Part shown: positions 1 to 12,300 of the stretch, piece by piece
How the letters are laid out: each line of letters opens with the position of its first letter
How positions within the stretch are numbered: position 1 is the first letter of the stretch
NCBI RefSeq assembly: GCF_000499845.2
Contig: NC_023750.2
Location: 3,301,913-3,365,912, forward strand
DNA: 64,000 bases
Direction: 5' to 3'
Origin: Phaseolus vulgaris
Lineage: Eukaryota > Streptophyta > Magnoliopsida > Fabales > Fabaceae
Made by a program: the position numbers and the translations under genes
The notes under the pieces: generated by a model
What the model was told of the DNA's origin: nothing
The model's database searches: none
The model's input: only the letters and a program-made list of their open reading frames with translations

Positions 1-300
1 GCATATTTCTATTACGGATTGCTAAATCCGGAATGTTTTTTTTGAATGATGGATTTCTGAATGTGGAATGTATATTTTGAATTATGGATTGGTGGATCCG
101 AAAGTTTACTGAAAATGTCAATCCGAAATTTTTCTGGATTCCATAATCCGGAATATAAAAAAATAAATATAGTTTAAGTGCATTTTGGGGTTTTTAAAAA
201 ATAATAGGGATAATATGATCTTTGCATGATATTGTGGGGTGCAGGATGAAAAATGTAGGGGTGCAGGAAGAAACTGACTTTACTTATTTGCTTTCAGTTT
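1..300. repeat. AT-rich repeat with recurring GGATT...AATCC palindromes
   Basis: The first 165 bases repeat a degenerate motif in which 'ggatt' is followed a few bases later by its reverse complement 'aatcc', for example ggattgctaaatcc and ggattccataatcc. This gives several short hairpins about 30-50 bases apart. A duplicated phrase near 'ggggtgcagga' follows at 235-270. No coding frame is visible. Such repeats occur in subterminal parts of plant DNA transposons, but no end of an element is seen, so the class is unknown. Confidence 0.4.
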
Positions 301-479
301 TTAAATGTAATGTTTCTTAAAAGTGTAAGGCCCATTGGCCTAAGCAGATCCTATTTTAGGATTGTTCCCTTCATGAATACACAAAGAAAAATTTAATTAT
401 CCTAGAAATCCTTAGTGTTTAGGTTTTAGTGTGAATGTAGAAAAAGCCTAGCATTGATGCTTTAACTATTTTTCCTTAG

Positions 480-2975
480 TGTTTCACAACATCCAAGACC
501 GTCTTTTTACCATTCAAGTCCAGCTAGATGAAAGCCAAAACCACCAGACCACTATGGAAGCTAGAAACCATTTCATCCAGTCCACCCTCACACTCCTCTT
601 AGATTAGGTTCATCTTATACCTCACCTAGAACACCATTTTTTCCCAACCGAAGAAACCTTATTCATCACCTATATCGACAACGCCCCTCACCACCCATAC
701 GCATGTTCCTATTCAATAGACCATTCCTAACACTACTTATAACTACCTTCAATACCAACAACTCACTCCTCCCACTATTAGACCACCCAAGTTACAACTA
801 GCCTTCTTTGAGCGTCTAGAGCCCTTGGATTGGCTATTTCAAGGCGAACAGTACTTCACCTTTTATCAAATCTCACCTGAACAACAATTATCTATGGTTG
901 CTTTCCACATGAAAGGTGACACACTCAACTGGTTTAAATGGATGCACCATAACAACCTTGTCACAGATTGACTATCCTTCACCCACGCCATTGAACTTCG
1001 CTTTGGGCCTACAACATACACCAACCATCAAGCATCCCTATTCAAACTCCAACAGCTCACCACAGTAACATAATACCAATCACGTTTTGAAAAACTTTGT
1101 AATTTCATTCTGGGTCTCACCCCAGATATTCATCAACTGCTTTATTTCTGGTCTCCATCTGGAGATTTGCAAAGAATTGTCCATTCTTAACCCATATTCG
1201 ATCTCCCAAACCACTGACCTTGTTAAATTAATTGAAGACAAATATTGTGATTCCAAACCCAAAGCCCCATGCTCTTTTCAACCTCACGTAACCAACCTCA
1301 CCAATATCTTTTCCCAATCATCAAGAACAAGAATCATTCCCAATTACCACACACTGACTTCCTTACCTATTAAACGCCTAACACCAACTCAATTGCAGAA
1401 GTGTCGTGCACATGGTTTATGTTACAATTATGATGAGAAATTTATCCCAATGCATAAATGCTCAACTTCTCATTTCCTGTTACTATTGGATGACCTAGAA
1501 CCACCCTCTGATCCATTAGAGGAACCACCCACCACTATCGAATTCCCTAATACAACCCATTTTCCTTTATCACTCATTGCCCTCACTGGTAATACCTCTC
1601 CCTAAACCCTGAAATTCACTGGAATAATTCAAAACCTTTTTATAACTATTCTTATTAACTCAGGCAGCTCTCACAATATATTACAGTCTTGTATTGCTCA
1701 CCAACTCCACCTAGCCATTAAACCTAGCCCACCCTTATCCGTGATGGAAGGCAATGGCACATTTATCCAGTGTCAAGGCATATGCCTTTCGGTTGACATC
1801 TCACGCAAACTTCTACATTTACCATTTCTTTTTACCACCCATTGAAGGAGTTGATGTAGTATCAGGTATTGAATGGTTGTGTATCCTAGGACCCATTAAG
1901 GCAGACTTCTCCATCCCTAGCATATCACACTACAAGCCACAACCATATCCACACCCACCCAACGTCTTATCACCTGTTTTGCCAATATGTATATACCAAC
2001 TCCACCCATTATCAATTTACCTCCCCATGCCTTTTAGAAAGCAACTTACAAACCCCATCCTCTCCATTGTATTCTTTACCTTTACCCATCCAAGCCATTC
2101 TCCTACACAATCAAAAAAAAATTCAAATACCCCACAAATTCTTAGTCATGCCCTTCGGCTTGACTAATGCGTCCTTTATATTTCAGGCATCTATGAATGA
2201 TCTTCTTCGACCTTATTTGAGACAGTTTGTCCTAGTCTTTTTTTTATGATATTTTGAGTTACAGTCCTACATTGCAGGATCATATTACTCACTTACAAAT
2301 TATTCTGGATCTCCTAGAAACTAAGAAATTCTTTGTGAAGTTAGCTAATTGCAGTTTTGCTACTACTCAAGTCAATTACTTAGGCCATATCATTTCTCCT
2401 ACTAGTGTTGACCTTGACCCAGAAAAAGTTATTGCCACACATAATTAGCCTCTACCACGATTACTCACGAAATTAAGGGGCTTTCTCGATTTCATCGACT
2501 TTTATGGGAAATTTGTTTGCCACTACGTCACTCTCATTGTTCCTCTCACCAATTTATAACATAATAAAAAATTTGCATGGCCGGTTTCAGCTCAACAATT
2601 ACAAATTGTAAATGATCCTACACTACACCTCCCAGATTTCAACCAACCCTTTGTAGTGGAGAAAAATGCATCTTCAGTGGTCGTGGGGCAATGCTCAACC
2701 AAAGGGACCACACACTTTCGTTCTTCAGCAAGAAAATGTGTCATTGACTATAATTGTCCTCCATATACGTTAGGGAGATGTATGCAATAACAGAGACAGT
2801 AAAGAAATGACATCAGTAGTTGTTAGGCCAACACTTCAAAATATTCACATATAAAAAAAAAGCTTGCATACACTACTTTCCCAAACAATTCAAATTTTAG
2901 AACAACAAAAATGGACAAAAAAATTACAAATGTATGATTTTCAAATTTTATACCGACCTTGGAAACAAAACTAAT
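480..2975 (+). pseudogene. Decayed Ty3/gypsy retrotransposon (gag-protease-RT-RNase H)
   Basis: Fragments of a Ty3/gypsy polyprotein follow each other in the normal order on the plus strand, broken by many stops and frameshifts. A gag core lies near 800-1130, with the phrase DTLNWFKWMHHNNL. A retropepsin site near 1645-1690 reads INSGSSHN where families normally have DSGSS, so its aspartate is lost. The reverse-transcriptase segment at 2140-2440 reads MPFGLTNA, then a disrupted catalytic-box region, then YLGHIIS. RNase H-like sequence runs from about 2600 to 2970 (LLSQTIQILEQQKW, then LYRPWKQN). The element stops abruptly near 2975 and no integrase or LTR was found. It is a dead relic. Confidence 0.85.
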
Positions 2976-3475
2976 CAATGTTAATTTAATGTTTTTATAA
3001 TATTTATTAAAGTTAATGGTGTTTAGATCGATACCAATTTTATTTAATTTTAATATTTATATTTATTTAATTTAAATTCGTGTATACATTATAATATTTG
3101 TTAAAGTTAATGTTGCCTAGGTTGATTTTGTTCAAATTCCTTCATATTTTTTTTAATAATATCTTTTTCATATGATGACAGATAATTGTTGTTACTTAAG
3201 GTGTCGACCTAACTGAGATGTCAAGTTGCATAGTGATACCTAACATGAACGTTTTTCTATAAAAAAATGTTGTCTAGGTTGATACTAATTTTATTTAATT
3301 TTAAGATTTATATTTATTTAAGTTAGAGTCTAAGGTACATCAACACTAGTGTAATTTACTTGTAACATTATTTTTAAAATTTATTTAAATAATTATTAAT
3401 CTAACTTCCATTAATATAGTTTTTTTTAATATTTATTTAAGTTATTGTCATCTTAATTTATACTAATCTTACAAA
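2976..3475. repeat. AT-rich block with two to three degenerate direct repeats
   Basis: A unit of about 60 bases, roughly 'taggttgatactaattttatttaattttaa...tttatttaa', occurs near 3010-3075 and again near 3265-3325, with a weaker partial copy near 3420-3470. No coding potential is seen. The layout resembles subterminal repeats of a DNA transposon, but neither end is identified. Confidence 0.35.
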
Positions 3476-4035
3476 TTATGTGCCTCCATGACTTAAAATA
3501 GGGATTGTAGATAAGTATGAAAGCTCAAATTTAATTATAGAAAAATGTGGTGATTCGTGTGAGCCTAATTTGTTGCACTAATGTGAGCTCAAGATCTCTC
3601 TCTTTTTCTTTTCTGTATAAATGTCCTAACAGTCAACTTTTCTTAATACATTTATTTTCTCTACTTATATAAGATGAAATCTCCTCTCCCACAAGGCATA
3701 AATTCCTATAAGACGAACAATTATTCTTTATCTTTACTCCAATCTCATTCTTGAAAACCACACCAATTTTTTAAATTAGGTATATGAGTATTTTTAAATT
3801 GGGTATGGGAAGAGGGATGAGTATGTAGATGTATTTATCTTATCCCATTCCCAAGTTCTTAAAGCCTCTCCAACATATTACCTTCCATTATCTCAGTTTC
3901 AACACTTTAACTGTGTTGTTTTTCAGATAACCTATTACAAATTTGCTTGCCTGGAAGAGAATGCCTTGGACAAAGCCTCTAACAATGGTCTCAGAACTTC
4001 TCATTTGGATTTTTGCTTCTTGCATAATTTTTCCC
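3476..4035. other. Intergenic, no gene seen
   Basis: This is AT-rich sequence with stops in all frames. I see no conserved protein phrase, RNA gene or clear repeat here. Confidence 0.5.
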
Positions 4036-4039
4036 TACA

Positions 4040-4175
4040 CCTCATGTTATGAAGTGGACTTTAAGCCTAACTCAACCCCATAAAACCGGTTCATAGAGTT
4101 GAGGTTTTGCACCCACTTATATACAATGAAATGTCCTAATCTCTAGTCGATGTGGGATCTCCAACACCTCATCAA
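4040..4175 (+). repeat. Legume dispersed repeat fragment
   Basis: The stretch contains 'aagcctaactcaacccca', an 'aaaccggttc' block, 'cacccacttatatacaatgaaatg' and 'tcgatgtgggatct'. I recognise this arrangement from memory as a short interspersed repeat found many times in soybean and Medicago. It has no coding frame. Its class (MITE or SINE-like) is uncertain. Confidence 0.5.
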
Positions 4176-4180
4176 CCATA

Positions 4181-4830
4181 ACTAATATTAAATTTAACAA
4201 ACATATATTAAATTTCCAATATATAATATAAAATTTTAAATAAAATACAACTAATCATATTAACCTTATTTGTAACATCTACACCACGAAATAAGTGCAT
4301 ATAAAATAATTACCATTTCTTTATCAAATAACTAAAATAAAAGATAATAGACCACTTAACCACATATTGAACTTGGTCCAATAAACTATTACACAACAAT
4401 AAACATAATTTTTCTTATGCAATCAATTTCTACTTATCCCAAATAATAATTTTTTTTCAAAAGAATCTTTTTAATTCTAATAATACTAGACATTTTAGTT
4501 TCGATAAATGCAAATTATAATTTCATATTTAAGATCATAACCTTAAACTTTCTTACTTAATTGATAGTATATTTTTTTTACTTATTTCTTTATTTCATGT
4601 GATTTATTTAGTATTACTACTGGTTTTACATCAACTACTAATACTACGAATTATACTATCTATCAATATATTTAATATACTATTTATACTACATTACATA
4701 ATCAAATTACTTTTCTATGTGTGTTGAAATAACGTGTTTGAACGGTTTTGTGTCTGCACAGATCATCTATTTGACTCTGTTGCATTAATGCTTTCTCTTC
4801 TTCTAACACTTCACCTCGTCAATTTCTTCC
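4181..4830. other. AT-rich 5' flank of the TIR-NBS-LRR gene
   Basis: There is no gene here. The region presumably holds the promoter of the downstream receptor. A 'ctatttatactac' stretch near 4680-4692 could be a TATA element. An out-of-frame ATG at 4788 precedes the receptor start by 43 bases. Confidence 0.4.
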
Positions 4831-7800
4831 ATGGAATTCGCCTCTTCAACATCAAAACTCCCAAAGAAGTACGATGTGGTCATAAACTTCAATGGAGAAG
4901 ACATCCAAAGGAAATTTGTGTCTCATCTCGATTCTGCCCTCTCTGCTGTTGGCTTCACCACTTTCCTTCACCACCCCAATGCACACAACCCACTTCACTT
5001 CCAACAACCTATTCTCAATCACTCTCGTGTAGCCATTGTTGTTTTCACAACAGCCTATTCTCAATCTGCTTGGTGTCTTCATCAGCTTCAACAAATCATC
5101 AAATGGCACCAAACTTATTGCAGACATGTTCTGCCCGTGTATTACGAAATTCAGCCATCTGATGTACGACTTCAGATGGGTGATTTTGGTAAAGCCTTCA
5201 AAGCAACTGCAGAGCAAGCATTCTCAGAACAAGAACTGGAGCATGGCATGTCCAGGTGGAGCCACGCACTCACCAAAGCTGCAAATTTATTTGGATGGGA
5301 TGAGAGCAATTACAGGTAAATCACTCACTCAATCACCATGTTTTAAGCTTCTCATTTAATTTTGGTAATACATGACATGACTTCTTCCATGATTGCTATT
5401 GAACTTGAAGGAGTGATGCTGAATTAGTCGACAAAATTGTTAAGACCGTTCTTCATTTACCAGTCTTGTCTGCTACTAAATTTCCAGTTGGATTACAATC
5501 CCGTGTGGAAGATGTGATTCGAACTATAAAAGATAAATCCACGGAAGTTTATACGATAGGGATAAGTGGAGCGGGAGGATCTGGTAAAACCACCCTGGCC
5601 AAAGCAATCTACAATCAACTTAGTGCTAAATTCATAGAGGGAAGTTTCATTGAAGATATTGGGCAAGTTAGTGGAACAAGAGCGGATCTTCGTTTAGAGA
5701 AACAACTTCTTTTAGATGTCCTAAAAACAAAGGTGGAGATACCTAGCGGTGAGATGGGGAGAAGAATGATTCAGGAAAGACTTTCTGGGAAAAGGGTGCT
5801 CATTGTGCTTGACGATATGCCTGAGTCTGGTGCATCATTAGTATGGAAATGGCGTGAATGGTTCAGTGGAGGAACTGTAATAATCATTACAACAAGAGAT
5901 GTAGACCTACTAAGGATTCTTCGAGTTGATTCTTTTTTTCCGTTAAAGCCAATGAACGCAAACGAGTCCCTTGAGCTTCTTAGTTGGCATGCATTTGGAG
6001 AAGCAAAACCAAAAGAAGAATACAATTACCTTGCAAAAAGTGTAGTTAGTCATTGTGGAGGACTACCTCTAGCTCTTGAAGTCATTGGAAGTTGTTTATT
6101 TGAAAGGACAAAAGAAGAATGGAATAGTGTTCTGTTAAAATTGGAGAAAATTCCCCTGCACCACATTCAACGGAAATTGAAAATAAGCTTAGATGGTTTA
6201 CGCAATGAAATGGAAAAAGATTTATTCCTTGATGTATGTTGTTCCTTCTTTGGTAAGGGCAGAGCCTATGTTACCAAGATCCTAAATGGCTGTGGAGTAG
6301 ATGCTGATACTGGAATAAGAGTTCTGATAGAACGTAGCCTCATAAAAGTTAAAAAGAACAACAAACTTGGAATGCATCCTTTGTTACAAGAAATGGGAAG
6401 AGAAATTATTCGTGAAATTTCAGAAGAGGAATTTTGGATGGAGAGGAAACTGCAGTTTGATGATGCAGAATATGTGTTGACAGATAATTCAGTAAGAACA
6501 TTCTTTATATATGCTTTTTAAAACTTCTCATGGAAGTGTTTGCTTTCTCATTTTCAGTACATTTGTTTTTCTTTGCTCTTATCATCACAGGGGACAAACT
6601 CTCGAGCAGTGCCTGTGAAACTGCGTTCAGCCAGAAGAGAACCATCAAGACTGCTGAAACTGGCTGGAGATTCCAAATACCTTTTTGGGAAACTGAGATG
6701 GACCAGTTTGCAACGGTTTTCTGCAAAATACCTATCTAACCACTTTCTGCATTATGCAATAGCGATTGAATTAAAACACAGTCTTCTTCAATTCGTCTGG
6801 AAAGAACCACAGGTTTTTATTATCTTCCATTTTCTATTAAAATACCAAGCTTAACTAAAATAAAAATAGTAACTTTCATTTTATTTTCTTATTTATTATT
6901 TGTCAAAAACATTTATCTCGATGCAGGTTTTGAGGTGGCTAAAAGTCCTTAATCTTAGTCACTCCAAGTATTTAACAGAAACGCCTGACTTTTCCGGACT
7001 ACCAAGTCTTGAACAGCTGATTCTCAAAGATTGTCCAGGATTGCGCGAGGTACACCAATCTATTGGAGGTCTCTGCAATCTTACACTGCTAAATTTGAAG
7101 GACTGTACAAGTCTGAGTATTCTCCCCAGAGAGATATATATGTTGAAATCTTTAAAAACTCTCATTTTCTCTGGGTGTTTGATGATTGACAGATTAGAAA
7201 AAGATACAGTTCAAATGGAATCCTTGATAACTCTAATTGCTGAAAATACAGCTGTTAAACAAGTGCCCTTTTCAATTGTAAGATCAAAAAGTATTGGATA
7301 TATATCCCTATGTGGATTTGAGAGATTGCCACGTAATCTTTTTCCTTCTATCATTCGGTATTGGATGTCACCACCAATGAATTCCATGTCTTTTATTCAT
7401 TCGTTTTACATGGATATGGAGGATAATAGCTGGGATGATATTACGCCATCGCTTAGCAGCCTGACAAAACTTCGAAGTATTTTGGTGCAATGTGACACGG
7501 AGTTTCAACTATCTAAGCAAGTGCAAAATATTCTGGTCGAATATTTTGCAACTATTACCGAATCAAGCATTTCAAAGCAGCACTTCAGGTCTTCTTTTAT
7601 TGGTGTTGGTGCATACCATGAATTCTTCAATTCTGTCAGCGATTACATATCTGAGGTTCTTCTCTAGCTTTCGCTTTGTTTATTGCCTTCACCCTGATCT
7701 TAAGAATTAAGAGAACACAAAATAATCCTAATGAAGTATCTAATAGAAACTACAGCCACACAACTTCATCCAAAAGTATCTGACGTTATTATTCACCTGA

Positions 7801-8381
7801 CCAAGTAATTATGCTTATACTAAGTACTAGGAAATTGATTTCCACTTCCTTGCTTGAATAGCTTCTTGATTGTTTTATTCCTAATGATCGTAGAAATATG
7901 AACTGAAAGAGACTAACACAGAAACGCATTCTAAATGCCTAACGGCATGATATTGATATAACCAGATTTTTTTGAAATTAATTATATGGTACAGGTATCG
8001 ACAAGCAGTGAGTCATGTGATGTTTCTCTCCCAGGTGACAATGATCCTTATTGGTTGGCCCATATGGGTGAGGAACACTCTGTTTCTTTCACTGTGCCTC
8101 TAGATCGTGACTTTAAGGGAATGGTTTTGTGTGTTGTTTATTCATCAACCCCTGAAATCGATGCAACTGAATGTCTTAGAAGTGTCTTAATTGTTAATTA
8201 CACACAGTGCACATTGCATATACACAAGCATGGCACAGTAATTTCCTTTAATTATATAGATTGGCAGGGTATAATGTCAAATTTAGGATCTGGAGACAAG
8301 GTGGAGATTTTTTTGAGTTTTGGTCATGGATTGGTTGTCAAGAAAACCGTTGTCTATCCCATATGTGGTGAATCACATTAA
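4831..8381 (+). CDS. TIR-NBS-LRR (TNL) disease-resistance-like receptor with C-JID
   Basis: Intracellular immune receptor of the TMV-resistance-N type. Five exons keep an open frame: 4831-5315, 5411-6491, 6591-6812, 6927-7655 and 7995-8381, giving 967 aa; all four introns are GT..AG. The TIR domain spans residues 13-160 (KYDVVINFNGED, FVSHLDSAL, WCLHQL). The NB-ARC domain has a P-loop GAGGSGKTT at 215-223, kinase-2 LIVLDD near 292, GLPLALEV, and an MHD-like motif reading MHP at 483-485. A short LRR with a handful of repeats fills exon 4. The C-terminal jelly-roll (C-JID) fills exon 5 (CDVSLPGDN, YWLAHMGEEHSVSFTVP). Oddities: Gln85 replaces the catalytic glutamate of WCLxEL, and the FRGED arginine is Asn21. 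Family and domain order are clear; the pathogen recognised is unknown. Confidence 0.93.
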
Positions 8382-8660
8382 TTGAGAAAAGAGCCAAAGG
8401 AAAATTCTCTCCTTAGATTCAGAAAGAAAATTGTAATGTGACTTCAGGTAAGTCATGTATCTTCTATGAGAATAGCAGGATCCTTTAGTTATGGAATTAA
8501 TCTGTGTCCTTGATTGCAATTCATTTTTTTTCCATCTTTTCCTTGTTTTTCTTTTGAGAATAGCTTATTGTTGTGAGAAATTCATGTTTATTTTAGCCAT
8601 GTTTCTCAATCCTCAAATTGTGCTTGGGTGATATGATGAGATGTACTAGAATCTGAGTAC
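8382..8660 (+). other. Probable 3' UTR and flank of the TNL gene
   Basis: Non-coding sequence follows the stop. A good donor-like 'cttcag/gtaagt' at about 8448 hints at an intron in the 3' UTR, a common feature of legume TNL transcripts. This cannot be confirmed without transcripts. Confidence 0.35.
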
Positions 8661-8669
8661 TAGAGAGGA

Positions 8670-9660
8670 TCAAGAACAGTGGTGGGGAGGGAGTTGCAAG
8701 AGTAGTAGTCTCAGAAGAATCATATCCACAGGGTTGAAACTGAATATTATTGGCTTGAGGGTTACTCTAATACTCTTGATTATACCTATTATAGTAATCG
8801 AGAGTAGTGTCACCAATTTTACCACAGATTTTAGAGGAAGATTTATTTTGATTCCAATTGCTTTGGCTAGTTTAAGTTCAACTTGATGTTCCATTGCCTC
8901 TGCCAATGTTAAACATACCTTTGTTGTTCCAATTGTTGTTTCTATGATTAAATTTGCCACCATGAAAACCTCCATTTGAATTGGAATCAGATTTATAATG
9001 ACCTTGATTGGAGTTCTGCCATTTTTAAGACCAGAAACAATATTAGCATGAATCAATAGGTTTTCAGTATGCTTTCACTTCTTAAACAAGTAATAAAACC
9101 TTTATTTCATCAACAATATATGGATCAAGTCTAGTTGTGATAGAAGTTAAAAAATATCATTCATAAAGCACAATCAGAAATTAGTGAACCTACTGCAGCA
9201 AGAGAAGCAACCATTTTCTTCATTTCTAAAAGATATTCATTGATAATTTTATCTTTTTTTATCATCTGAAGTTTCAATTTCAATTTCTTTACAACAACTC
9301 GAGTATGTGTTATGTATCTTCCAAATGTGACGAGAAAACTTCAATCCCACCATCTTCATCAAGATCAATAAGGACATCAACAAGCAATTGATATTTTTGA
9401 ACATAATTGGTGTATTTACGATTCTCAATATTTGTGATTTCATTTTCTTTATCAGCAGCATATAATGGTGGAATGTCATCGCCATGAACAAACTTCTCAA
9501 GCTTTAACCCTCTTATCATTGCAAGAGCCTGTTGTCAAATTGAGAAAGTATCATCATCTAATTTCATAACAATCGATGTATGGAACATTTGTGGTGCAAA
9601 CTGAGATGCAGAAGCGGAAGCAATGACACTTGATACCATGTTAGGTTTAGGCATAGGTGA
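8670..9660 (-). pseudogene. Ty1/copia gag remnant
   Basis: Read on the minus strand from about 9639, the frame gives MVSSVIASAS..., a KLDDDTF phrase, then ALAMIRGLKLEKFVHG, the start of a copia gag (UBN2-like) domain. A TGA at 9535-9537 sits where tryptophan is expected. Further frames lie at 9519-9249 (KYTNYVQKYQLLVDVL) and 9056-8670, shifted relative to one another; the last encodes the basic Asn/Gly-rich tail of gag. No protease, integrase or LTR was found. It is a broken relic on the far side of the TNL gene. Confidence 0.65.
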
Positions 9661-10600
9661 AATATGAAAAAAAAAAAGAAAAAAAAAAAGAGAACAACAA
9701 ATGTTTTATTAATATGTAATATCTAAATTTGGTAGCAAAAATTTTGGTTGTTAATTAGATACCAATTTAAAAAATATTTAACAATAATAGAAACTAATTT
9801 AGAAACCAAAAATTTATTTAGTTATCTAATTTAGTTATTATAGTAACTAATTATTTTATTTTTTTTATAAAATTGATTTTTATTTTATGATTTTTTTTTT
9901 CATAATTTCTATTTTTTTTAATGCTCAATAAGTTATGAGTCTCGTAAAAAAACATGTTACATTGTTATACCGAAAATATTTTTTATATTGTTGTATTACT
10001 GTAAGCATATTTAATATCAAAAGTATCAATTACTAACATGGTTAATTTGTTTATTCCTTATAAAACCAATATTTTCTAAGGAACAACACTAAAGTATTGT
10101 AGTAACTATTTTCACACCCACATGGTCTCTTACTTCCATTTAACAACTCTATATATTAATAAAATATTTAATTAAATTATTTGATTAAAATATAAATTAA
10201 ATTATTAAATAAAATATTAATAAAAATGGTTGTAACATGGTAGTATAAATTGTAATGAATGTCAAACTATAAGAGGTTCTCATATGTTACAACTATAATG
10301 TTATTCCATAGATTTGACAACACTTAATCTCAATGTAAAAAGTATTCTAGATATATAAGTAAAAGGAAAATATTTCTTTCAACAGAAAAAAAAAAGTAAA
10401 ATACATACAAACTATTATAATAATATAATAATATTTTAATTAAAAAATAAATCAAATGATTAAAATATCAGTTTATTAGAATGTGAAGTGAGTGTTTGTA
10501 CGGTTTGTACCACTATGTAATATGAGTTATCAGATAAAAATTATTAAAGATAAATACAACATTCATAAGATTATAGATGAAACAATAAAAAATTGTGTTA
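9661..10600. other. AT-rich intergenic with repeat-like block
   Basis: A poly-A/AAAAAG run sits at 9665-9695. From about 9720 to 9860, near-identical phrases such as 'agataccaattt', 'actaatttagaaaccaa' and 'agttatctaatttagtta' recur, as in the subterminal zones of some plant DNA transposons. The rest is simple AT-rich DNA. No gene is seen. Confidence 0.35.
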
Positions 10601-11300
10601 GGAGAAGACCAATACTATAGAGACCCAAACTCAATCACCTATTTAAGTTACAGGTTTTTCTGAGTAGAGAGAAGAGAAGAATTTGGTAAACCCTACTTTT
10701 AGTAGTCTTAGTATTCCTTAGACTTAGTCTTAGTAGGTAGTTGTTGTTCTATCATTGGTGTTTTCATTACTCTTACCATGTCTCCCAAAACCCAAATAAA
10801 AGACCTAAATAAAATACTAAACTTCATCTAAAAGTGTTTATATGCTATTGAAGAAACCCTACACCCCTCGTCTAAAACCCACACCAACGGCTCAAACACC
10901 TGCACCATGCCACCAACGTTTCACCGCTCCATCCAGCCCTTAGAACAACCTCCTGCACATCAGGTCGCATGCCACAACACCGCCCGTTGCACCTTAAGTT
11001 GGTCAACCACCAGCGTCCCAACCGCCTTGCCGCCTAGTGCCTTAAAACAGCCTCCACGCACACCAGGCTCCATCCCGCAACACCACTATTGGCATCTAGA
11101 TCATTCAACTACTAGCACCCCAACTGTCATCGCTGCCCAATGTCGCCTACAACTACACCGCCCGCATTCCCCCCAATTTTTGTGTCCCCCTCCTTCATAC
11201 CCTTTAAAGAGTGTTTCTCCCACTAACTTCATCTGAAAAAAGACTTTTCGATACTTAAGAGAGAGCACAATAATGGTAATATGTGTGCAAAGTATGTCGG
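10601..11300 (+). other. GC-richer stretch with Pro/His/Ser-rich frame, identity unknown
   Basis: From 10779 (ATG TCT CCC AAA ...) a short frame hits a stop, then another frame at 10907-11236 gives a Pro/Ser/Thr/His-rich peptide. It lacks any recognisable domain. The composition (CCACC-rich, low complexity) and the position between transposon scraps suggest an LTR-retrotransposon leader or gag spacer. I do not propose a gene. Confidence 0.25.
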
Positions 11301-11980
11301 ACAAGAGTATAAAATAAGATAAATTACACTTTCCTAGATAGTTTGTATTTTTAGATTTTGTCAGTAATGACTATTGTGTTGGTCGTATGATGACCATTTA
11401 TGGTTCATGAATAGTCGCTTAGCAATAAATATTCTTTGAGTATGCCGTTTTGTTTAAAATTATTATTGATAACAATGAGATCTCAGTAACCAAACACATA
11501 TAGTTGTTTTGAACTATAAATATTCCTACCTTTATAGATTTTTTTTTTCTTTTTTATTTGAATTTTATTATTGACCTGCAACAAATGATAAGTGTTTAGA
11601 GAGTGTCAATGATACTTAGTGTATCATAACATTTCCTTAAATAATTCTATAATTCATGTAAACGTTGAGTGTTAAAACAAAGTTTTATAGTTTTTACTCC
11701 ATAAACATTATACATCATTTGAAGATATATCTTCTAAGCTAATCATGTAGACATTATTATACGACCAAGAATGTGGCCATTGAGAATTCAAGCTGTTCAA
11801 GCTTACGTCCCAAATCAAAGAATCCTCATACTTTATACATTTCGGTAACATATTTCATGGTCAAAGGTTTTGGCGGCACTTTTTAAAATATATACGTTAC
11901 TTATAAGGTATTATTAAGGTATTATTACTGAGTATGGATGGATAGCCAACATATCAATCATTTGGTATATGAAGACAAAT
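11301..11980. other. Intergenic, no gene seen
   Basis: Non-coding AT-rich sequence. It may be the U3 part of the LTR remnant that follows. Confidence 0.3.
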
Positions 11981-12300
11981 CACAAGTAACTAATCACTCC
12001 CTAAACAAGATTAGAAAGATGATTAGGTCTTCATGGACCTAGGACAACCCTCAGACCCATAAAAAACTATAAATAGAAGACGACCCCAATGAAAAAGATA
12101 ATGATTCTATAATTATAATATTTGTAAATTAGATAGACCTATAACTGACTTGAGCATCAGAATGTCTTTACAAGTATCCACTCCAAGACATTGAAAGACA
12201 AAGATTCAAAGGACCACATAACTAAAGAGATTAGAGACTTGATAGAAGAAATCTGACATGGTTCAACCATGTAAGAACAATAGTTACTTTCTAAACTTAC
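11981..12300 (+). mobile_element. LTR fragment (R/U5 region), plus orientation
   Basis: TATAAATA at 12068-12075 is followed about 70 bases later by 'actgacttgagcatcagaat' (from 12144) and 'gtctttacaagtatcca'. This is the TATA-to-U5 layout seen in legume Ty3/gypsy LTRs, whose usual text is close to 'acttgagcgtcggagtgcctttgcaggta'. The same module occurs at 52213-52320 (+), 58724-58833 (-) and 30228-30347 (-). Neither LTR border is clear. Confidence 0.6.

Noticed and set aside
5036..5359. Alternative plus-strand frames over the TIR exon
   Set aside because: They are shadows of the TIR coding frame; the spliced TNL model explains the sequence.
10907..11236. 109-aa Pro/His/Ser-rich frame as a gene
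   Set aside because: Low complexity, no start context or neighbouring exons, and flanked by transposon debris.
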